NCBI GenBank assembly: GCA_948567375.1
Contig: OX419760.1
Span: 10,788,001-10,852,000 of the forward strand
Length of the DNA stretch: 64,000 bases
Source of the DNA: Lunularia cruciata
Lineage: Eukaryota > Streptophyta > Marchantiopsida > Lunulariales > Lunulariaceae
Direction: 5' to 3'
Shown piece by piece: positions 58,284 through 64,000 of this stretch. Each line of letters opens with the position of its first letter. Position 1 is the first letter of the stretch. Under the pieces are notes generated by a model. The model did no database searches, was not told the DNA's origin, and saw only the letters and a list, made by a program, of their open reading frames with translations. The position numbers and the translations under genes are program-made.

Positions 58284-61248
58284 AGATGATTGCGACCAGT
58301 GATTGGAATTGGTCAAAAGACTGTTGTAGTCAAAGCAGCTATTTCTGATACCTCATTATCTACTCATATGGCACATGTGGATCTACTTTAGTCCTTTGGA
58401 ATTAGGTGTGGTCTTGTTTTCGCTTGTACCACAGTACCATCAAGTGACTGTCTCTTTCCTGCATTCAGGACTGACTTATTCTTTGTTTGAAATACTTTTT
58501 GTGCATCCTTTTTCAATCCAGCGTTCCGGTTCAGATTAGGGGATTAAATGCGTCATCGTTTTCATTTTTCCCACAGGTTTTTCAGTTGTAGGGGTCTAAC
58601 ATGGCAGCCGGAAGCATTTTGGCTTCGATGCTCAGCAGGATACCAGGGATGGAAAGTCGATTTTCATCTTCTCATTCAAATCTAAATCTGCTTTCTCGAT
58701 TTACCTACTTGCCCTAGAGATAAGTTTGTTACTCTCTGGTCCCATGAAGCCAATTGATCGATTATTTCTGTTGCAAATCCCAGAACTATAAGATACGAAG
58801 TAGCAATTCTTCTGGGATACGCATTTGCTCTGATCTCTACCAGAAAGCATCGCGTTATTCTATAAACTTTGTTTCTGTTGTGACGTAAGGAATTTCCCAA
58901 CTTTATTCATCAGCAACCAATTGAGTACAGTACTGGAGCTGTCGTTGAGCCACCTGTAACTAGCTACCATTGCCCCTTTCGCGTGAGATTACCTGCTTGT
59001 TTCCTTGGTCCTTCTCCTAAGCTTCCACTGCGATTATGTGTAAGCTCCCCAGTGATTACTACTCTAGCCTGCCTGTTACTCGAGCACAACTACACCATAA
59101 AGGGGGGGTTTCCAAACTGTTTTAGAACGTGTTTGACGTATAACTAAGCCCAGCTTGCTTTCACATGCCTGATGTTGTCCTAGTTCAATGCCTTCCCCCG
59201 TGGTGGCGTTGCCTTTGTGTCCTGAACACTCCTCTTTCCACTAGGTAATGTGCATGTTCACGATTGCAAACCGTAGTTTGCCTTCTGTTTCCCCGTTTCA
59301 AGCGATGGTAAGCATTGTTGAAAATATCCTGGCTGTTCGGCTATTCAACAATGAACAGCTTACCATGAATAACAAGAATGTGATTTTTCTTGTCTAAGAT
59401 CATTGTTTTCATGATGACTTCTTGCCAAAGTAGCTAGTCTGTTTATCAAAGTACAAAGACTATTTATCTATCCGCAACACTGTTCTACTGTGCTTTATTC
59501 CCACTAGGACTAGTTTCCGCCAAGGAACCACACCAACGTGTAAGAATCTCCACAACTGGTCACCTCTGTCCTCCTGGCTTGTAGCCTTTTCAGAAGCCAA
59601 TTTCCAGGTTGGTTTTCATAAACCGTGACCTCTGAAAATTAGAAAATCCGAATAGTTTGAAGAACACCGATCAATCATACCGCAGTTTCTCAATCCGAAA
59701 TGCCGGTCCCTGGATTATAGAGTATGGACAGTCCACAACTTGTCACCTCTAATTGTAATATCAGTTGCAGAACTCCCCATGTTACACAGCACTTTATACC
59801 TAATTGGGATAGATACACTTTAGACTGATGAAGGCTGACCACAACTGGACTACATCAGTTGTTCTAGAAAGTCAGATGCAAACTTTACCTCCTGTTGACC
59901 AGTACTTTTAAGAGACCGATAGTTGCTGCCACCTGACCGTCCGCGTCTGGGTTTCTTCTTAAAAGCACCTACCCACTGTAGAACAGTCTTGATGGTACTC
60001 AATCAAAGCAATATCAGTTGTTTGACCTACAAAACTAGCCCCAGCATCTTGGTGCTTCAATAACTCGTATTCTTGGATCTTCTCAGAATCTAGGACTGAT
60101 ACATTAGAATGGGACACCGGGACTACTCACTTATTTCAGCATGTACTTGTTTCCAGGACTACTTGTGTCATCACAAGTAAATTCACCTTTCGTGTATGTT
60201 GCTATCATGGTTGTTTTGTCTGAGATTTCGGACGTATTCTGAAGAAAGGGTATTTGACAACTCAGGTAGGACAGTTCATGTGGTACGAGATGGTATTCCG
60301 ACTGATATCTCATTCACTACTCCCCGAGTCTCAATAAGCCTTAGCCGTCATATGCTCACCCACCAAACCGTATATATTCTCGTTAGCTACCTCGCGTGGT
60401 ATTCCTTGCCAGCCAGTTATCATGGTTCGCAGTCCGTAAGTTGGACGTCATTCGGCAATTCAAGTTCAGGCGCCCTTTTAAACTTCAGTTCACACACGAT
60501 CATCTTCTTCTTATGGATCCCTCTTGACAGCCTTCAGTCAAACTTGATGGTCATGCAGCTGGTGAGGAGAGCCATCTGGCGCAGATACGCTGGATCCATC
60601 GGTATTTAAGACCTCAGCTTCTCAAGAAATCCGTACTTCACTCCGCGGTCCAAACACAAGTAGCCCTTCGCCACAGTTCTCGTTCCACATTTTGGCACCT
60701 CCCTAACAGAAATTGACCATCTTGGTTCAATCAGACACTGGATACATAACATGGACTGCTTGGTACATCACGTGAATCCTGTCTTCATTCAAAACTCAGA
60801 GCCACAAACGCCAGGTATTCCGCAGTTATGAAAGTAACACATGATCTCGGGATTTACAATTTCTAGATGAGATTGGAGGTACAAGGAATCTCTGGATCTA
60901 TTGAGAGCTCTCTATAACAACTCCTCCGTCATCCGGGTGGTGTGATCAACTTCCTAAGATGAGCAGGTTCACGATTTTCTGGCCGCCCAATCAAACACAA
61001 TACTCCCCCTTTCCAAAAATGCAAGACATAAAAATTCAAGGGCAGGTCTTTGACTGGGGGAGAAATACGTTTGAGCAGCCTTCCTACGGCGAGTGGGAAA
61101 CTAAAGAGGTGTAGTGTTTCAACCCCGTAAAGCCCAATCTGGGCATAGACCGATCCCACTTCTTATTAATTAGAAGCCTCAGTTAGTATACAATATTGCT
61201 GCCTTTGGACTTTGAAACAAAGTTGTTCTAGAGCAAGCCGTATCCTGA
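58284..61248. other. Transition to host sequence, no supported gene
   Basis: Base composition becomes more balanced than in the transposon block. Candidate coding pieces are weak. A 38-codon frame starts at an ATG at 58601 after a pyrimidine-rich CAG (MAAGSILASMLSRIPGM), reminiscent of an organelle-targeting N-terminus but with no visible continuation. A 137-codon plus frame at 60196-60609 has no recognisable domain. The right part probably holds the 3' untranslated and downstream region of the SEC62-like gene. Confidence 0.4.
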
Positions 61249-63527
61249 TCATAATTCTGCATCGTGCGCTTTGCTAGGTTTGAGATCAACATCAAGTTCA
61301 TCATTTACTCCGGTTTCTTCTTGTAGGGATGAATCTTCAATAAGGTCATCTTGTAGACCATCGGCTTTTTGTGCAGTCTCCTGAAGTGCGACATCCGGCT
61401 CTGTTACAACATCTGCCATACCTTGCGCGACTCTTGTCTCATTCTGGATAGTTTCATTCAGAAGTACAGTTTTCTCTGGTACCGTATTGCCGGTAAGTGC
61501 AGCCAAGTTTGGTTTCCAGACCAACACGTCATCGATGATGTTCGAAACCTTTTTCTGGTACCTGCAAAGACCACCTCACCGTCTTCAGTGCCGGAGCACA
61601 ATATGGTACCGCTCAACTTTGCCCCGTAAGAATCATTAAACTTTCCCGTGGGGGCTGACTACGTTAGATTTCCATACCTCCCAGGACATCAAGAACACGA
61701 GAAGTCTTACATATTCAACAAAAGGAGCATGCTGCTCAGCCACTCTAGCTCAAACGAAAAGATTATCCTGATGAAATTTACAAACCGGAAAAGCCACAAG
61801 TAACGATTGAAACAAACCTGGCACGCGCTGCCTCATCAGGAGCATGGTGAAAGACCACCCAAAGACTTGCTGCGGTCAATAGTGCAAATGCAAGACGTGT
61901 AGTTCTCTTTGGCGGTGTCTCATCTTCTTTACTCTTCTCCGGCCAAAATTTGAACAGTTCCGTTAGTGTAGCTTCTTCAGCAAGAATGTTGGGGAAGAAC
62001 CAGGTTCTCTTGCCGAAGAAGATCCACATGACCCCGAATATAGCCCAACGAGCTGCATCACGCGGCAGCGCAAACCAAATTGTCATGATGTAAATTGGAT
62101 GAAGTTGAAACTTCTTTATGTGATGCATTTTCCTTCTCAGCTTCTAATCCCTTAATTGCGGAAGAGTCCTTACTTCAATGCTATCACATTTGGTATACAA
62201 ATCGAACGTGATCCCCTGATCCTCTAGTACTATGGAAGGAATCCCAGGCAAAATGTTTGAGAGCAAAAGTCGAAGCATTCAAGATCCTGTAGTTTAAAAA
62301 GCTTTGCAGCCCATGTCCCTCGGTGTACGACATGCGGTCGCACTGAATAGTGGAGGGAAGAGCATTTGGTGCCCAACCGATGGTCTAAATTCAAGCAATT
62401 CCACTGATGAGTATCTAGTACGACCTACAGTAGAGCAAGTATTGAGAAGCAACACGTACCGAAAAGAACGCCAAAAATCAGCGCAAGAAACGCGAGACAG
62501 AAGTAGAGAACTGCCAACTTGCACCAATGTGGGAAGATAGGGAAAAGACAGCATGCGAGCGTCACAATAGGCACCGAGAATGAGAGAATGGTTTGCCACA
62601 AGGGGCGCCGCCTTTCATAGGTCCATGCGTAAAAGGCATCATCGCCCGAGAAGCTCTGATCCTGTTTGTGATTCGGCAGCAACAGAGCAATACCATGAAT
62701 GGTTGCTATCAGAAGTCATTATCGGTGAGTTAAGTCTTAAAACCTAGCAAAACAGGACCGCTGCAAAGGTCGAGTAAATTCTACAACTTCAGTTTGTGGG
62801 ACTTCAGAACTACATATACAAGTTGTCAATCGTGAAGGGAAGTTCTGATGAGTAACTAATCATCAAAAATATATCTGCTTGACCTCAGCAGGGTCGGTGT
62901 TGCAGAATATTCTCCAAACTTATAAGCACAAACGTATGCTCGTAAAGGAAGTAGACATGAAAAAAGTAAAACACAAAATGCTTACCTGGCAAAGTTCAAT
63001 GCGGGCAGGCCATTTTGATAGTTTCTTCTTGCCTGGACGTACAGTTCTCACAACCCTACCACATCGAAGTACGAGCTTTCGCTTCAAAAGAAGGTTTCCG
63101 AGAGTCTCTGGATCATCATCTGAAGGCCGTTCGTTCTTCAACACATCCATCACCTCGGGAAATTTATTGAGCAGCTCCACAAAGTCCTTCCCTCGAAAAT
63201 ACTCAACTCGTGCTTCGAGCAAAACAGCCCAACGAGATTCGAGCTCCTTATGCTCTCTCAGCTTATCTGCGAACCCTTTGACAGGATCCACCTCCTTCGC
63301 TGCTGCCTGGACAACGCATAGCGAGCTTCTGTAAGTGACAGGCAAAGTCTACAAAAATTGGGAGGACAACTAGCTAATACTAACCGCTGTGAGCAATTCG
63401 ACAGGCGATGGATGCATTCCTGAGCAACAGAAGGGTCTTCTGATAGAGAAACGTATGAAATACACAAATTTTGACTCATAGAGCTACTTCTTGCATATCC
63501 AGTATACTCACTATCGGTGAAATTCAT
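61249..63527 (-). CDS. SEC62: SEC62-like ER protein translocation membrane protein (5 exons)
   Basis: Sec62 works with Sec63 and the Sec61 channel in post-translational import into the ER. Minus-strand exons: 63385-63527 (tentative first exon), 62986-63328, 62460-62661, 61818-62052, 61249-61561. Introns are 56, 324, 407 and 256 bases, all GT...AG, and the phases add up to 411 codons. The cytosolic N-domain has ELESRWAVLLEARVEYFRGKDF and RTVRPGKKKLSKWPA. Exon 3 has YERRRPLWQT and two membrane spans around a short FPHWCK loop. Exon 4 has the WFFPNILAEEATL motif and ends with HHAPDEAARAR. Exon 5 starts YQKKVSNIIDDVL and runs into an acidic tail. Arabidopsis SEC62 is about 365 residues with the same blocks. 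The first exon is uncertain: ATG at 63527 or 63479 both fit, but the N-terminus is not lysine-rich as in Arabidopsis. The exons from 62986 leftwards are firm. Confidence 0.9.
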
Positions 63528-64000
63528 TAAGAGTATTCCTTAATAAGACCGGCCCTCCGAGTAGAGATACCAAGCTATAACTTCTGTCAATGGTTGCATG
63601 CACTAAAAGTCCATCGCTCCCCTCAATGTAAAATCGTTCATATTCCGCTGGGTCGACAAGCCGCATGAAAGCTTTCTACAAAAGTATGATTACAAGTAAT
63701 CTTCTACCCAAATCTGAAGTTCAGATTTCTTTGATCTTAGATTCAGAGGTCACTGTCTATATCTCAAGTTCATATACAGTAGAGCTCAACCGGCTTGGGT
63801 ATTTAAGAATGGCACAACGATTTAACTACAGACCCAAATTACTTTGTCCTTCATCTTCGTAGTCGTAAGCTCTGTGCGAAGATGGTAACTGCGGGAAACA
63901 CGTGAAACCTTATCACAGAGTAAAGTGGAGAAAAAACTGATGCTTGATGCAAAGTCCGTGGGGCAGCTTTGATTTTAGACCCACGAGGGATTCCTATAAG
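63528..64000. other. Upstream region of the SEC62-like gene
   Basis: On the minus strand an open stretch 63511-63666 starts with ATG after a TTTTGTAG acceptor-like sequence and encodes a plausible-looking peptide (MRLVDPAEYERFYIEGSDG...). It does not connect in frame to the SEC62 exons through the obvious GTGAGT donor at 63511. It may be a chance frame, a 5' exon with different splicing, or the end of another gene. No promoter element can be named with confidence. Confidence 0.35.

Noticed and set aside
58601-58717. Small frame MAAGSILASMLSRIPGM... as the first exon of an organelle-targeted protein
   Set aside because: Attractive N-terminus but it ends after 38 codons and I could not find a continuing exon.
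60196-60609. 137-codon plus-strand open frame as a host gene
   Set aside because: No recognisable domain, no clear start context or splice partners, and composition like the non-coding surroundings.

Overview
The window is the repeat-rich flank of a plant gene. Plant origin is supported by a SEC62-type ER translocation gene at the right end (exons between 61249 and about 63527, minus strand) whose residues and exon joints fit plant SEC62, and by a chromodomain-bearing Ty3/gypsy element of the plant chromovirus type. The style of the gypsy elements and a DNMT3-type methyltransferase domain inside one of them point to a non-seed plant (moss, lycophyte, fern or similar) or a charophyte alga. I cannot fix the species.

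From 1 to about 43.8 kb the sequence is a nest of three gypsy families. Family X (plus strand, old, broken) has two linked copies: a 3' half at 155-2288, a long LTR at 2289 to about 4097, then gag, protease, a cytosine-5 DNA methyltransferase-like domain (about 7375-8440), RT, RNase H and integrase up to 14263. The integrase resumes at 41949 and is followed by a PHD finger (about 42640-42790) and stacked LTR starts. Family Y (minus strand, broken) is a chromovirus with LTRs of about 410 bp carrying an array of heat-shock-element-like GAAnnTTC motifs. Family E (minus strand) has two 7801-bp copies, 14264-22064 and 34148-41948. Both look whole and very young: each has two 679-bp LTRs that I read as identical, a tRNA-Glu-like primer site and one 1608-codon gag-pol frame.

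The layout is unusual. Bases 1-5683 recur at 26857-32539 almost without change. The 4-bp target duplications of the two E copies are exchanged: GTAC flanks the left of copy A and the right of copy B, while GAAC flanks the right of A and the left of B. This suggests integration of a circular or looped repeat unit by recombination within E, or an assembly error.

From 43.8 to 58.3 kb lie remains of coiled-coil-encoding elements (one relative also sits inside family X at 8481-12271), a perfect 82-bp hairpin (45522-45690), a MITE-like inverted-repeat element (49560-50067), an AT-rich gene-free stretch, and an old Ty1/copia element (about 52196-58283) with a long TA microsatellite in its 5' LTR. 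About 58.3-61.2 kb has no supported gene. The SEC62-like gene closes the window.

The most interesting system is family X: one retrotransposon lineage encoding both a DNA-methylation writer (DNMT3-like) and a probable histone reader (PHD).
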